In this document: in pieces, positions 24,474-32,882 of the stretch
How positions within the stretch are numbered: position 1 is the first letter of the stretch
How the letters are laid out: each line of letters opens with the position of its first letter
Origin: Methylophilus medardicus
Lineage (GTDB): Bacteria > Pseudomonadota > Gammaproteobacteria > Burkholderiales > Methylophilaceae
Assembly: GCF_006363955.1 (NCBI RefSeq)
Contig: NZ_CP040948.1
Coordinates: 1,488,001-1,552,000 of the forward strand
DNA length: 64,000 bases
Direction: 5' to 3'
Position numbers and translations under genes: made by a program
The notes under the pieces: generated by a model
Told to the model about the DNA's origin: nothing
The model's database searches: none
Seen by the model: only the letters and a program-made list of their open reading frames with translations

Positions 24474-25817
24474 CTAAGCCAATCTCACTATGGCTGCACT
24501 AGCCATTTCCAGTCTAGTTTCAAGCGCAATCACACACGCAGCAAAACGTGGAGTAAAAGCATCTGAGGCACGCACGCGATTTAAAAACTCACCCGCCAAG
24601 ACCCCTGCCTGTCGCCAAATATCGTTGGAAACATCAGCCGTTATACTTGCAGGGGCAATGCTAGCAGGCAACCCTCCGCCGCTGCGGGGTGCAAAGCCCA
24701 TGACCGTCATGTCATAAGCTGGCGCAATTACGTAGGGGCGCCCATGTTCAGCTATAAAAGATAAATTACCGTTGTGCATATCCGTATTGCCAATTAAGGT
24801 ACCAAACGCCCATAGGAGTGCAGCAAGCGCCACCGCCTGAGGTTCAATCTGCCCGGATTGAGCAAGGCGACGCGAAAGCTGTGGCCAGTTTCCATCCCCT
24901 GAGCCAACAAACTCCGCATCCAGTGCAGACAATGAATGCAATGCCCGTCGCCCTAAACGACCGACCCGGTCAAACCGCTCCACCTCAAGAAATCGCTGTC
25001 CGCCATCGTCAAATATATAAGTCTTTGCAGCAGGAATCCCCGCGGCACGCAAAGTTTCCAATGCCAAGTGCTCAGCCAACAATAAATCGCGCCAACGCTC
25101 ACTGACCGAGTGATCCTCTGACTCGCTAAATTTCACCAACAAATGGCGTGGCCCGACTGGCGTCTCAGCATAGACCACAAACTTTGGCTGCTCACCCCCA
25201 GCAGAGGAGCCCGGCGCCTCACTATTCGCCGCGTCCAATGCCAGTTGTTGATAAACCCCAGCTTTATCCTGCTGTCCCACAGGCACAGGCAACGCACTAG
25301 AAAGAAAACGATCGCGCGCGATATCACCTAGCAACAAATTACCCACGACGTCATGGCCATGAGCCAGCAATGCGCGTAGGGCATGTTCATCGCGCCAATC
25401 ACTCAGCCGCGCAGGCAATCCGAGTGTCGCAGCATAACGCGCGGCATATGCCCGGCCAAGAAACCCTTGTGGCTGCATATCAAATAACCACCATGGCAAT
25501 CCATCACTGTGCAAGCTTACCCCATCCACCTGCTGCATCACAAACCCCTGTGGACGCACTGGCACCAGAGTCCCCAAGCTGCAGATTTGCCCCTCGGCAG
25601 TCACCCGATAAACAAGGATATCGGGAATACCGCGACCCGCATCTCGCAAGGTATATTGAATAGATCTCGCCGCCCCCAGACGCACCACCTCATCGCTAAT
25701 GCGACTCAGCGCACGAGACAAGGTTGGCTGACTAATCCCCATACTATCAATGAGTTGCTGTGCTGATTTGGGGCCAGTTGCCAGTAACATACCAATAGCA
25801 TCAAGATGCACTGACAT
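24474..25817 (-). CDS. yjjJ: HipA-family kinase with N-terminal HTH (YjjJ type)
   Basis: This 447-residue protein joins a winged-helix DNA-binding domain to a HipA-like Ser/Thr kinase. The first is at about residues 5-60, with SAQQLIDSMGISQPTLSRAL. The second includes GGEQPKFVVY, a VKFSESEDHSVSERWRDLL stretch and the catalytic loop GTLIGNTDMHNGNLSF near 345. This architecture and length match E. coli YjjJ, a HipA-type toxin that carries its own DNA-binding domain instead of a separate HipB antitoxin. No hipB-like gene is adjacent. The start codon is preceded by tetranucleotide repeats rather than a Shine-Dalgarno sequence. Substrates are unknown. Confidence 0.85.
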   Translation of the reverse strand: MSVHLDAIGMLLATGPKSAQQLIDSMGISQPTLSRALSRISDEVVRLGAARSIQYTLRDAGRGIPDILVYRVTAEGQICSLGTLVPVRPQGFVMQQVDGVSLHSDGLPWWLFDMQPQGFLGRAYAARYAATLGLPARLSDWRDEHALRALLAHGHDVVGNLLLGDIARDRFLSSALPVPVGQQDKAGVYQQLALDAANSEAPGSSAGGEQPKFVVYAETPVGPRHLLVKFSESEDHSVSERWRDLLLAEHLALETLRAAGIPAAKTYIFDDGGQRFLEVERFDRVGRLGRRALHSLSALDAEFVGSGDGNWPQLSRRLAQSGQIEPQAVALAALLWAFGTLIGNTDMHNGNLSFIAEHGRPYVIAPAYDMTVMGFAPRSGGGLPASIAPASITADVSNDIWRQAGVLAGEFLNRVRASDAFTPRFAACVIALETRLEMASAAIVRLA

Positions 25818-25822
25818 AAGAT

Positions 25823-25854
25823 TGAATAAATAAATGAATAGATAAATGAATGAA
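25823..25854. repeat. Degenerate tetranucleotide tract upstream of yjjJ
   Basis: Eight consecutive four-base units of the form TNAA or TAGA (TGAA, TAAA, TAAA, TGAA, TAGA, TAAA, TGAA, TGAA) end six bases upstream of the yjjJ start codon. The tract occupies the place where a ribosome-binding site would be. The units are not identical, so slippage would be limited. Confidence 0.6.
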
Positions 25855-26345
25855 TATTATGAGCTTAGCTGACACGAAGCACAAGCATCACTTAAATATG
25901 CATCTATAGTGTTTTATTCATGGGGCATTAAGAAACGTATAAAGAAAATCGCACACGCTCATCACGTTGATAAACACGCGCATAAAAACGTATCTTCTCG
26001 TCACGTCACGCAAGATGTGTCAATTTTTTTATTGAAATATATGTCGTCTAGATGACGATAACCGACACGCCACCCCTTCGCGCCATTGCTCGTTATCGAG
26101 ATTGATAAGTCCGGATTGCATAACCTTTATTGGCTGGATTGGCATTACAAGGTTGCGTGCCAGTCAGTGCTATCTGTATCACACCTCTGCATGTAAGAAA
26201 GTTAAACACACAGTGATACTCACAATATATATGTCCAGACTCAATATTTTTTATACGTACATCTGCGTTTTTCTCATTCACCGTATTGATTGAACCATCG
26301 CTTAAATGGCAGCATAAAACCACCCAAACAGGCAGGGTTTTACAA
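25855..26345. other. Intergenic region between yjjJ and the phage remnant
   Basis: This stretch of about 490 bp is AT-rich at its left end. Short frames exist on both strands around 26090-26360, but none has a good start site or recognisable protein content. I read it as non-coding or decayed sequence. Confidence 0.35.
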
Positions 26346-26827
26346 ATGAGCAAATTCACCACTCTGAAAGAACAGTTTGTTCATGACATCGTAAATGGTG
26401 CTGTTTCAGCCTAGGAAGCGCCTAGGCGTAAGGGTTACGCACCTATGAGTGCTAGGAAAAGTGCATATCAGTTGCTTGCAGACCCGAAGATACAGGCTGC
26501 TATTGGTGCTGCACAGTACACATTACTGGGGGCACACTTGCGAGTAAAGCAATTCAAGTGCTTGAAGATATTATGTCGGACGAGGAAGCGCCAACTAGTG
26601 CACGTGTAGATGCTGCAAAAGCAATTATCGATCGTGCGGGCTGATCAGCTATTGCTAGTACCCGAGAGAGCTTCGCACCGCCAACAGCCCGGAAAGTCTC
26701 AGACCTGAGCACGGGCGAAATTGTCGCCCTCATTGAAAATGCAAAAGCATTGATGGCTGAACAAAAAGCGCAATTAATCGAGCATACTCAAAATTTAAAG
26801 GCAAAGAAAACTCAACTAAACACATAA
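26346..26827 (+). pseudogene. Decayed phage terminase small subunit gene
   Basis: Reading from ATG 26346 gives MSKFTTLKEQFVHDIVNGAV, then an in-frame TAG, then EAPRRKGYAPMSARKSAYQL. A one-base frameshift near 26520 restores a frame with GGTLASKAIQVLEDIMSDEE, which meets a TGA and continues to a coiled, Lys/Gln-rich end. The pattern 'LKEQFV, AGY, A..LL.DPKI' is that of phage terminase small subunits, which recognise packaging sites. With two stops and a frameshift it cannot make a full protein. No large subunit or other phage gene is adjacent, so this is the last trace of a prophage or an isolated fragment. Confidence 0.7.
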
Positions 26828-26847
26828 AAAACTTTGTTGATTTTGGA

Positions 26848-27558
26848 CTACGCTTTACGCCTTACGGCCACACCTAAGAGCCCCAATCCTGCCAATAGCA
26901 TTAATGAGTGACTTGGTTCAGGCACTGAAATTGGTAGGGTATAGTTGCTTACAAGTAACCAAGAACCTGTTTCTTGTGACCCATATTGAGCATACCGGGC
27001 AAACCAATACCGGTCATAAGTGCCAAATAATTCACTGAAATATACTTGGTCAGTACCTGAGTGTAAATCCAAAATTCCAACCATCTTTTCGCTGGGATTG
27101 GAAAAGTAAAAAAAGCGATCAAAGCCGCTATTGTAACTATTGCCTAGAACCCCATCGTCGAACGCATTTTTTGTATCAGCTCTAAATGTGTCTATTGGAG
27201 AATCGGGATTATTCTTAAATTCTACAGAAGATACAGCGTTTGCAAATTCATAAGCCTCATCAATCGTTGCTAAATGAAAGTCAGACCACTTTCCTCTTGG
27301 AGATATTGCATCTAAGGTTTGCTCATATGTATAGTTTTTAAGTAAACCTAACTGTAAATACCGCTTACCATTTGCTGAGTTTTCAATAAAACTACTGCTT
27401 CCATCCCAGCTTAAGTTTCCTATTGCGCCACCAGGGCTAGGGGTGGCTGGGGTTGGATTCGAGGGAAATGTGATAACAGGCATACCACCGCCACCGACTC
27501 CCGCAATCGAGCCGCCTGAAAAGGTAAATAGTGCCAGTGGTATTATAAATTTGAACAT
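26848..27558 (-). CDS. PEP-CTERM sorting-domain secreted protein
   Basis: This 236-residue exported protein has an N-terminal signal peptide (MFKFIIPLALFTFSGGSIAG). Its C-terminal PEP-CTERM signal has VPEP, then a hydrophobic stretch MLLAGLGLLGVAV, then the basic end RRKA. PEP-CTERM proteins are processed by an exosortase (EpsH/XrtA family) and usually end up in the exopolysaccharide matrix. The middle is unrelated to known enzymes as far as I can see. It is Gly/Ser/Asn/Tyr-rich and has WSDFHLATIDEAYEFANAVS, as in the N-terminal part of some PEP-CTERM surface proteins. The gene is AT-richer than the core genes and is the last of three in a row; no exosortase is in the window. Confidence 0.83.
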   Translation of the reverse strand: MFKFIIPLALFTFSGGSIAGVGGGGMPVITFPSNPTPATPSPGGAIGNLSWDGSSSFIENSANGKRYLQLGLLKNYTYEQTLDAISPRGKWSDFHLATIDEAYEFANAVSSVEFKNNPDSPIDTFRADTKNAFDDGVLGNSYNSGFDRFFYFSNPSEKMVGILDLHSGTDQVYFSELFGTYDRYWFARYAQYGSQETGSWLLVSNYTLPISVPEPSHSLMLLAGLGLLGVAVRRKA

Positions 27559-27593
27559 TTAATGCCTCTCCCAAATTTAATTTATTCTAATAT

Positions 27594-28409
27594 TTATGCG
27601 CGTTGTGATTGTTTATTCCAGCCCATAGATATACCCAATAAAACTAACCCAGCTAATAACATTGCTAGGCTCTTAGGCTCTGGTACAGCTGATATTTGTC
27701 CTGGAGTCACGACCCACGCGTGGTTAGCATAATTTTTAAAGGTAGATATCTGAAATCCATAGCTGGTTAAAAATGCATGTGCCTTATAGATCGAAAAAGG
27801 TTCCTCTGGATCTATTTCCTCAGTTCCTGACCAATACACGCCAGTAACTTCATTATCAAACATTAGAGTATTGGGGATATTGCTATAAAGCTCAGCATTT
27901 AACTCATGGTAAAACAATTCTACAAACTCATCACCCGATACTTGGTCATTTGAACCTAAGCCAGACGCGGAGCTGTTCGTAGCTAATGTTGGCAATTGCC
28001 AGTGATGACTACCACCATACCTAATACTGTTGAGGTAGTTTGCAAAAGCCATAGCACCCCACCATGAACTAGATCCATCTACTTCTGAAAAATCCTGTTC
28101 AGTAACGATATAGACGCTACGGGCAATATCATCATCAAAATTAGAGTAACTGCCATATCCATTCGGTATATTCTTTATAGTAGGACTAGCAGCAATAATT
28201 TCACCAACTACAGTTTGAAATCCTCGGTTAGCAATCATGCTACCTAGTAAATTACCATCTTTAGTCCAAGTGACATTACTAACTGAGCTGTAGACTAAAT
28301 CAACACCGTTTAAATTGTATGAACTCAGTTCCGCTTTAGCACTGAAGCTCGCTAGAAAAAGTGATGCTGCAACATAAATTCTGCTTCTTGTTTTTAATTT
28401 TAAAAGCAT
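27594..28409 (-). CDS. PEP-CTERM protein with DUF1566-like domain, paralogue 1
   Basis: This protein of about 271 residues is exported. The signal peptide includes YVAASLFLASFSAKA and the C-terminal PEP-CTERM signal is VPEPKSLAMLLAGLVLLGI plus a basic tail. The body has GVDLVYSSVSNVTWTKDGNL, a WWGAMAFANYLNSIRYGGS segment and YWSGTEE, features of the DUF1566/Lcl-type domain found in many secreted proteins. It is clearly a paralogue of the next gene upstream. I place the start at 28409 because AAGGGTG precedes that ATG; two codons further upstream there is an in-frame GTG. Function is unknown; a role in the matrix or surface is inferred. Confidence 0.83.
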   Translation of the reverse strand: MLLKLKTRSRIYVAASLFLASFSAKAELSSYNLNGVDLVYSSVSNVTWTKDGNLLGSMIANRGFQTVVGEIIAASPTIKNIPNGYGSYSNFDDDIARSVYIVTEQDFSEVDGSSSWWGAMAFANYLNSIRYGGSHHWQLPTLATNSSASGLGSNDQVSGDEFVELFYHELNAELYSNIPNTLMFDNEVTGVYWSGTEEIDPEEPFSIYKAHAFLTSYGFQISTFKNYANHAWVVTPGQISAVPEPKSLAMLLAGLVLLGISMGWNKQSQRA

Positions 28410-28430
28410 AAACACCCTTTTTTGAATTAC

Positions 28431-29207
28431 CTAAACTTTACGCTGCCGGGTAGCGTAAGCAATTAAGCCAAGACCAGCCAACAGCATTGTTGAATTTGCA
28501 GGCTCAGGCACCGTTACGACTTGCCCTAAGCTGAAAGCCCATGCGTAGAAACGGCCGCGCTTATTGATGATGTCCTGGCCACCAAAGTTGTTATTGAAGA
28601 GCCACGCGTTGGTAGGATATGGCTCGTACTCCGTGCCAGACCAGTAGATGCCTCGCTCGTTAATAAACTTATTGTCGGGGTCTTTAAAGCCAAATCCTTG
28701 ACCTGACCCTGCTTTACTGTCTAGCTCTTCATAATATAGTTCCACCAACTCATCGCCTCTGGTTGAGCCGTTGGTGACGGTGTTATAGCCAATAGTGGTG
28801 TTGGCCACTGTAGGTAAAGTCCACTTATTGCTGCCAGCATAGTTGATGCTGTTCAGATAATTCACATAAGCCATCGCACCATACCAACTGGTAATTCCAT
28901 TACTACTGAAATCACTAGCGGTGAGGGTATATATGCCTGTGGAGTTGAAAATGTGAGGCGTGTTGGATATTCTTGGGCTATTGGCGATAATCGCACCAAC
29001 AACTTTGTTAAAGCCTTGGTCGGCAAACAACGTACGTAATAGGTTGCCGTCTTTTGTCCAAGTGACATCGCTCACTGAGCTATAAACCAAATCAACGCCG
29101 TCGGAGCTGTATGAAGTTAATGCAGCATTCGCGCCTAAGCTATTAATTGCAAGAATTCCAGTAACTAAAGTCTTATCAAAAAGTTGTATTTGTGAGAAAT
29201 TAAACAT
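28431..29207 (-). CDS. PEP-CTERM protein with DUF1566-like domain, paralogue 2
   Basis: This protein of about 258 residues is the first of the three-gene PEP-CTERM set. It shares long stretches with its downstream neighbour: GVDLVYSSVSDVTWTKDGNL, SWYGAMAYVNYLNSINYAGS and YWSGTEYE. It ends in VPEPANSTMLLAGLGLIAYA and a basic TRQRKV. The N-terminus is hydrophobic (ILAINSLGANA), as expected for a signal peptide. The two paralogues are 21 bp apart, so they arose by tandem duplication and are probably co-transcribed. The ATG at 29207 is preferred over an upstream in-frame GTG. Function is unknown beyond export and surface sorting. Confidence 0.83.
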   Translation of the reverse strand: MFNFSQIQLFDKTLVTGILAINSLGANAALTSYSSDGVDLVYSSVSDVTWTKDGNLLRTLFADQGFNKVVGAIIANSPRISNTPHIFNSTGIYTLTASDFSSNGITSWYGAMAYVNYLNSINYAGSNKWTLPTVANTTIGYNTVTNGSTRGDELVELYYEELDSKAGSGQGFGFKDPDNKFINERGIYWSGTEYEPYPTNAWLFNNNFGGQDIINKRGRFYAWAFSLGQVVTVPEPANSTMLLAGLGLIAYATRQRKV

Positions 29208-29434
29208 AAATGCCACACTAGTTTTTAGATAAATTTAATAAGGATTAAATATTATCTTTATGACAACCAGCCGCATTTTAATAGACCATCGGGACTAGTT
29301 CCTAAGCTGTGAATTCACATTCGTTGAATGTAAGGCTGTCATAATCCAGTCTCAAGGCTATACTGCCCTCCCGCTCTCCATGCTTTTGCTTTTCTCACTT
29401 AATCAAAAGCTGGGGCTTATCCATTAAGCCCTGC

Positions 29435-29569
29435 TTATTTGCCCAGATCACGAGATCTATTAGCCACGTTATCGGCGATTGCTTCAGGCCCCTTCACCTC
29501 GTATCGACTCAGTATCATTGCCCCATTCCCTTTGCGACTGTGATCCACTAAGTTAGTATATTCGTGCAA
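29435..29569 (-). pseudogene. Short remnant ORF in the gap before the tRNAs
   Basis: A TTG-initiated frame of 44 codons reads SRKGNGAMILSRYEVKGPEA and then IADNVANRSRDLGK before a stop. The composition looks protein-like, but I do not recognise the family. It may be the end of a mobile-element gene left next to the tRNA cluster. The rest of the 29208-29591 gap shows nothing I can name. Confidence 0.2.
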
Positions 29570-29591
29570 ATTAATTTTTATAATAGACGTA

Positions 29592-29622
29592 AAAAAAGCA
29601 CTTAGTTATTAGCTAAGTGCTT
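29592..29622 (-). terminator. Terminator downstream of the tRNA cluster
   Basis: AAGCACTTAG (29596-29605) pairs with CTAAGTGCTT (29613-29622), followed on the minus strand by a run of seven T. It stands 10 bp after the CCA end of tRNA-Leu and would end the tRNA transcript. Confidence 0.9.
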
Positions 29623-29632
29623 AATTTTAATA

Positions 29633-29719
29633 TGGTGCCCGGAGCCGGAATCGAACCGGCACAGCCGTTAAGCCGAGGGATTTTAAGTCCCTTGTGTCTA
29701 CCAGTTTCACCATCCGGGC
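29633..29719 (-). tRNA. tRNA-Leu (anticodon TAA)
   Basis: The 87-base minus-strand sequence folds as a class II tRNA with a long variable arm. The acceptor arms GCCCGGA and TCCGGGC pair, the T-arm has GTTCGATTC, the anticodon loop is CTTAAAA and CCA is encoded. The anticodon TAA reads TTA and TTG leucine codons. It is the last gene of the four-tRNA cluster. Confidence 0.95.
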
Positions 29720-29796
29720 GGTAGATCTGCAAGTCACGTATTTTAACATTCTGCCGCCATTTTGACAGTGTTTTAAATACAGACGTGAGAGAAATT

Positions 29797-29872
29797 TGGA
29801 GCGGGAAACGAGTCTCGAACTCGCGACCTCAACCTTGGCAAGGTTGCGCTCTACCAACTGAGCTATTCCCGC
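29797..29872 (-). tRNA. tRNA-Gly (anticodon GCC), copy 1
   Basis: The 76-base sequence starts GCGGGAATAGCTCAGTTGG and ends in an encoded CCA. The anticodon loop is TTGCCAA, giving GCC. It is identical to the second copy at 30013-30088, which suggests duplication or gene conversion around the tRNA-Cys gene. Confidence 0.96.
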
Positions 29873-29877
29873 ATATC

Positions 29878-29951
29878 TGGAGGCGCGAGCCGGAGTCGAA
29901 CCGGCCTAAACGGCTTTGCAGGCCGCGGCATAACCGCTTTGCTATCGCGCC
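29878..29951 (-). tRNA. tRNA-Cys (anticodon GCA)
   Basis: The 74-base sequence starts GGCGCGATAGCAAAGCGG, has the anticodon loop CTGCAAA and ends with an encoded CCA. It lies between the two identical tRNA-Gly genes. Confidence 0.95.
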
Positions 29952-30012
29952 AGAACCAACAACATAAAAACCACTTATGTTAAAAAGGGAAAGCTGCGCT
30001 TTCCCCCGAATT

Positions 30013-30088
30013 TGGAGCGGGAAACGAGTCTCGAACTCGCGACCTCAACCTTGGCAAGGTTGCGCTCTACCAACTGAGCTATTCCCGC
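30013..30088 (-). tRNA. tRNA-Gly (anticodon GCC), copy 2
   Basis: The sequence is identical to the copy at 29797-29872, with CCA encoded. It is the first tRNA after pgsA. The uvrC-pgsA-tRNA order is common in betaproteobacteria. Confidence 0.96.
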
Positions 30089-30165
30089 GTATTTCCTTAC
30101 TTCGTGTATCGTAAGGAAGCTGGCATTTTAATGATTTTGAGACGGGTGTCAAGGACGATTTCTGA

Positions 30166-30199
30166 AAAAAACGTATTCTTTTTACAGAATGCGTTTTTT
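30166..30199 (-). terminator. Terminator at the end of pgsA
   Basis: A 14-bp stem with one G-T pair (30166-30179 with 30186-30199), with A/T runs on both sides, overlaps the pgsA stop codon. It separates pgsA from the tRNA genes. Confidence 0.85.
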
Positions 30200-30779
30200 A
30201 GATGGTTTCGCGGATAGCGGGCCATGCTGAACGTAGGTAATAGCCCATGGAAACCAGCGTAAGGACGGCAGCAATCACGATCAACCACTCGCCCAGCCAT
30301 TGAATATTTAATCCAAACAAGGGGTCGAACCATAGCAGTAAAGTGATGGCGATCATTTGTGCTGCGGTTTTAATTTTGCCGACTAGGGCGACAGCGACAT
30401 TGCCACTTTTACCGATGCTGGCCATCCATTCGCGCAAGGCACTAATGGCTATTTCACGACCAATGATGATGAGTGCAACCGCCGCGCCTACCCGATTTAA
30501 CTCCACCAGCAAGATGAGCGCTGCGGCAACCATGAGTTTGTCTGCTACCGGATCGAGAAAGGCACCAAATTTAGACATTTGTTGGTATCGGCGCGCCCAG
30601 TAACCATCTAGCCAATCGGTAAAGGCGGCCAATATAAACACGCCTGCGGCGGTTAAATTGACCCAATGTGCTGGCAGGCCATCGGCGGTGATGGCGTTGG
30701 CAGGCAGGTAAAAAATGCCCACAAATACCGGGATCATCCCGATGCGCAACAGGGTCAGTATGTTTGGAATCGTCCACAT
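30198..30779 (-). CDS. pgsA: CDP-diacylglycerol-glycerol-3-phosphate 3-phosphatidyltransferase
   Basis: PgsA makes phosphatidylglycerol phosphate from CDP-diacylglycerol and glycerol-3-phosphate in the inner membrane, the committed step to phosphatidylglycerol and cardiolipin. The 193-residue product has the CDP-alcohol phosphatidyltransferase signature D-x2-D-G-x2-A-R-x8-G-x3-D-x3-D, seen as DWLDGYWARRYQQ and then FGAFLDPVADK. Several membrane helices surround it. Length is normal. It follows uvrC on the same strand with a 45-bp gap; the uvrC-pgsA pair is widely conserved. Confidence 0.96.
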   Translation of the reverse strand: MWTIPNILTLLRIGMIPVFVGIFYLPANAITADGLPAHWVNLTAAGVFILAAFTDWLDGYWARRYQQMSKFGAFLDPVADKLMVAAALILLVELNRVGAAVALIIIGREIAISALREWMASIGKSGNVAVALVGKIKTAAQMIAITLLLWFDPLFGLNIQWLGEWLIVIAAVLTLVSMGYYLRSAWPAIRETI

Positions 30780-30824
30780 ATTATTGTTCGTCTTTTTGCT
30801 AAAGAAAGCAGTGGGCTTGAGGCC

Positions 30825-32624
30825 TTAATGCAAGCGTTCGTGTATCGTTTGTGCGAGTGCTAGGCTGATGCCCTCTACTTGCGCGATCTCGTCTATGCTA
30901 GCACTTTTTATGCCGTCCAGGCCACCAAAACGCATGAGCAAGGCTTTACGCCGCTTAGCGCCCACGCCTTCTATGTCTTCAAGGCTTGAGGTAATGCGCG
31001 CCTTGGCGCGCTTTGCACGGTGACCCGTAATGGCAAATCGGTGCGCTTCATCGCGAATTTGCTGTAGTAAGTGCAGCCCCAGATTGTCAGTGGGTAAATT
31101 CAGCATTTCTCCCGTATCAGAGAAAATCATGGTTTCGAGGCCAGGTTTGCGCTCCTCCCCTTTGGCAATGCCCACGAGCAAAATATCGTCGAGGCCCACT
31201 TCTTGCATCACCTCAATAGCCACGCCTAGCTGACCTTTACCACCATCGATAAAAATCAGGTCAGGCCGCTTGCCCTCGCCTGCGGCCACTTTTTTGTAGC
31301 GGCGAGTAAGCACATCGCGCATGGCTGCATAATCATCGCCCGGTGTGATGCCGGTGATGTTATAGCGCCGATATTCGCTATTTTGCATATCACCACGGTC
31401 AAACACCACACAGCTACCGACGGTCGCCTCGCCCATGGTGTGGCTGATATCAAAACACTCAATGCGCTCGGTGCTCTCTGCCAAGTTAAGGGCTTCTCGC
31501 AAGGCGAGTAACCGCGCCTGTTGGTTGGCCGTGGTGGCCTGTCGTTGCTGCAGTGCAAGCTCGGCGTTGGTTTCTGCCATTTTGAGCCACACTTTTTTGT
31601 CGCCGATGGCATTCGTTAATACGCGAATCTTGCGACCGGATTGTTCACTGAGCATGTCTTCAAACTCGGTTTTATCGATCTCGGCGCCACACACCAGCAA
31701 GGGCGGTGTATTTTGAGATAGATAATACTGCGTGATAAACGCTTCTACAGTCTCGACCAGATCAGCATCTTGGCTATTTTTTGGGAAAAAGCTTTTGTCG
31801 CCCAAATGACGGCCGCCACGAATCATGACTAAGTTAATACAGTGCTGCCCTTGCACCTCGGCACAAGCAATCACATCTGCATCACTCACACTAAAATCGC
31901 TCACAAACTGCTTGGCCTGCACCTGCCGTAAAGCCTGAATACGGTCGCGCAAAATAGCCGCATGTTCATACTCCATGCTTTCAGCCGCATCATTCATGGC
32001 ATTGCCTAGGGCATCAATCACTTCATTGGTCTTGCCGAGTAAAAACATGGCAGCATGCCGCACATCAGCAGCATAATCTTGTTGAGAGATCAGATTCACA
32101 CAAGGGGCGGTACAGCGTGCAATCTGGTATTGCAAACAAGGCCGCGAACGGTTGGCAAACACAGTATTTTCGCAGGTGCGCAGTTTAAATACCTTTTGCA
32201 GCAGCTGAATGCTTTCGCGCACAGCGGGTGAACTAGGAAAAGGCCCAAAATATTGATGCCCTTTTCGTTGCGTGCCTCGATGAAACGCCAAGCGCGGAAA
32301 AGCATCCCCCGTGAGGGCAATGTAGGGGTATGACTTGTCGTCGCGAAACAACACGTTGTAGCGCGGCATCAAGCCTTTAATCAGATTGTTTTCGAGCAAC
32401 AGTGCTTCCGCTTCGGAGCGCGTCACCGTGGTTTCGATATTAGCAATCTGCGACACCATCATTTTGGTGCGCGGACTGGCCAAGTTCTTATTAAAATAAC
32501 TGGAGACCCTTTTTTTGAGGTCTTTGGCTTTGCCGACATAAATCACCGTGTTTTCCGCATTGAGCATGCGATAAACCCCGGGTAAATTTGGCAAGTTTTT
32601 GAGGATGGGCTTTGCTTCAAACAT
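30825..32624 (-). CDS. uvrC: Excinuclease ABC subunit C
   Basis: UvrC makes both incisions around a DNA lesion in nucleotide excision repair, after loading by UvrA and UvrB. The 599-residue product has the GIY-YIG nuclease domain near its N-terminus (GVYRML, then VIYVGKAKDLKKRVSSYF). The UvrB-binding UVR motif is around 200-235, then the RNase H-like nuclease domain (ECFDISHTMGEATVGSCVVF and FIDGGKGQL). Tandem helix-hairpin-helix motifs at the end include SLEDIEGVGAKRRKALL. Length is normal. The product starts with MFEAKPILKNLPNLPGVY. Confidence 0.97.
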   Translation of the reverse strand: MFEAKPILKNLPNLPGVYRMLNAENTVIYVGKAKDLKKRVSSYFNKNLASPRTKMMVSQIANIETTVTRSEAEALLLENNLIKGLMPRYNVLFRDDKSYPYIALTGDAFPRLAFHRGTQRKGHQYFGPFPSSPAVRESIQLLQKVFKLRTCENTVFANRSRPCLQYQIARCTAPCVNLISQQDYAADVRHAAMFLLGKTNEVIDALGNAMNDAAESMEYEHAAILRDRIQALRQVQAKQFVSDFSVSDADVIACAEVQGQHCINLVMIRGGRHLGDKSFFPKNSQDADLVETVEAFITQYYLSQNTPPLLVCGAEIDKTEFEDMLSEQSGRKIRVLTNAIGDKKVWLKMAETNAELALQQRQATTANQQARLLALREALNLAESTERIECFDISHTMGEATVGSCVVFDRGDMQNSEYRRYNITGITPGDDYAAMRDVLTRRYKKVAAGEGKRPDLIFIDGGKGQLGVAIEVMQEVGLDDILLVGIAKGEERKPGLETMIFSDTGEMLNLPTDNLGLHLLQQIRDEAHRFAITGHRAKRAKARITSSLEDIEGVGAKRRKALLMRFGGLDGIKSASIDEIAQVEGISLALAQTIHERLH

Positions 32625-32662
32625 GCGCGTATTCTACACGCATGTGTGCGGATTTGAGGGAG

Positions 32663-32842
32663 CTAGCCGAGCAACTCACCACCAATGGCCCAGTCTTCAT
32701 GATCGATTTCTTCAAAAACGATATAAGTATAATTGGCCGGCTTGTGTGCATGTTTTTGCAGGGTTTCTGTGATCTCTTTGGCAATTTGCTTTTTTTGCTC
32801 TTTGCTCACCGTTCCAGCGAGTTTGATATTCACGTAAGGCAT
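32663..32842 (-). CDS. 4-oxalocrotonate tautomerase family protein
   Basis: This 59-residue protein begins MPYVNIKLAGTVSKEQKKQ and so exposes the catalytic amino-terminal proline after Met removal. It goes on to IAKEITETLQKHAHKP and a VFEEIDHEDWAIGG segment. These are features of the 4-OT/DmpI tautomerase family, small beta-alpha-beta proteins that form hexamers. GGAG lies seven bases before the ATG. The physiological substrate is unknown. No aromatic meta-cleavage genes are nearby, so it is probably one of the common orphan tautomerases. It sits between uvrC and a metal transporter. Confidence 0.85.
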   Translation of the reverse strand: MPYVNIKLAGTVSKEQKKQIAKEITETLQKHAHKPANYTYIVFEEIDHEDWAIGGELLG

Positions 32843-32882
32843 ATTGATGCTCCTTTAAAAAATAATCCATCCAAGCAGATGC

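Noticed and set aside
26093-26362. Minus-strand ORF of 89 codons and plus-strand ORF of 63 codons next to the phage remnant
   Set aside because: They overlap each other, have no ribosome-binding sites and look like random translation.
29633-29719. Prophage attachment site at tRNA-Leu
   Set aside because: I looked for a second copy of the tRNA 3' end in the neighbouring accessory region and saw none, and there is no integrase gene.
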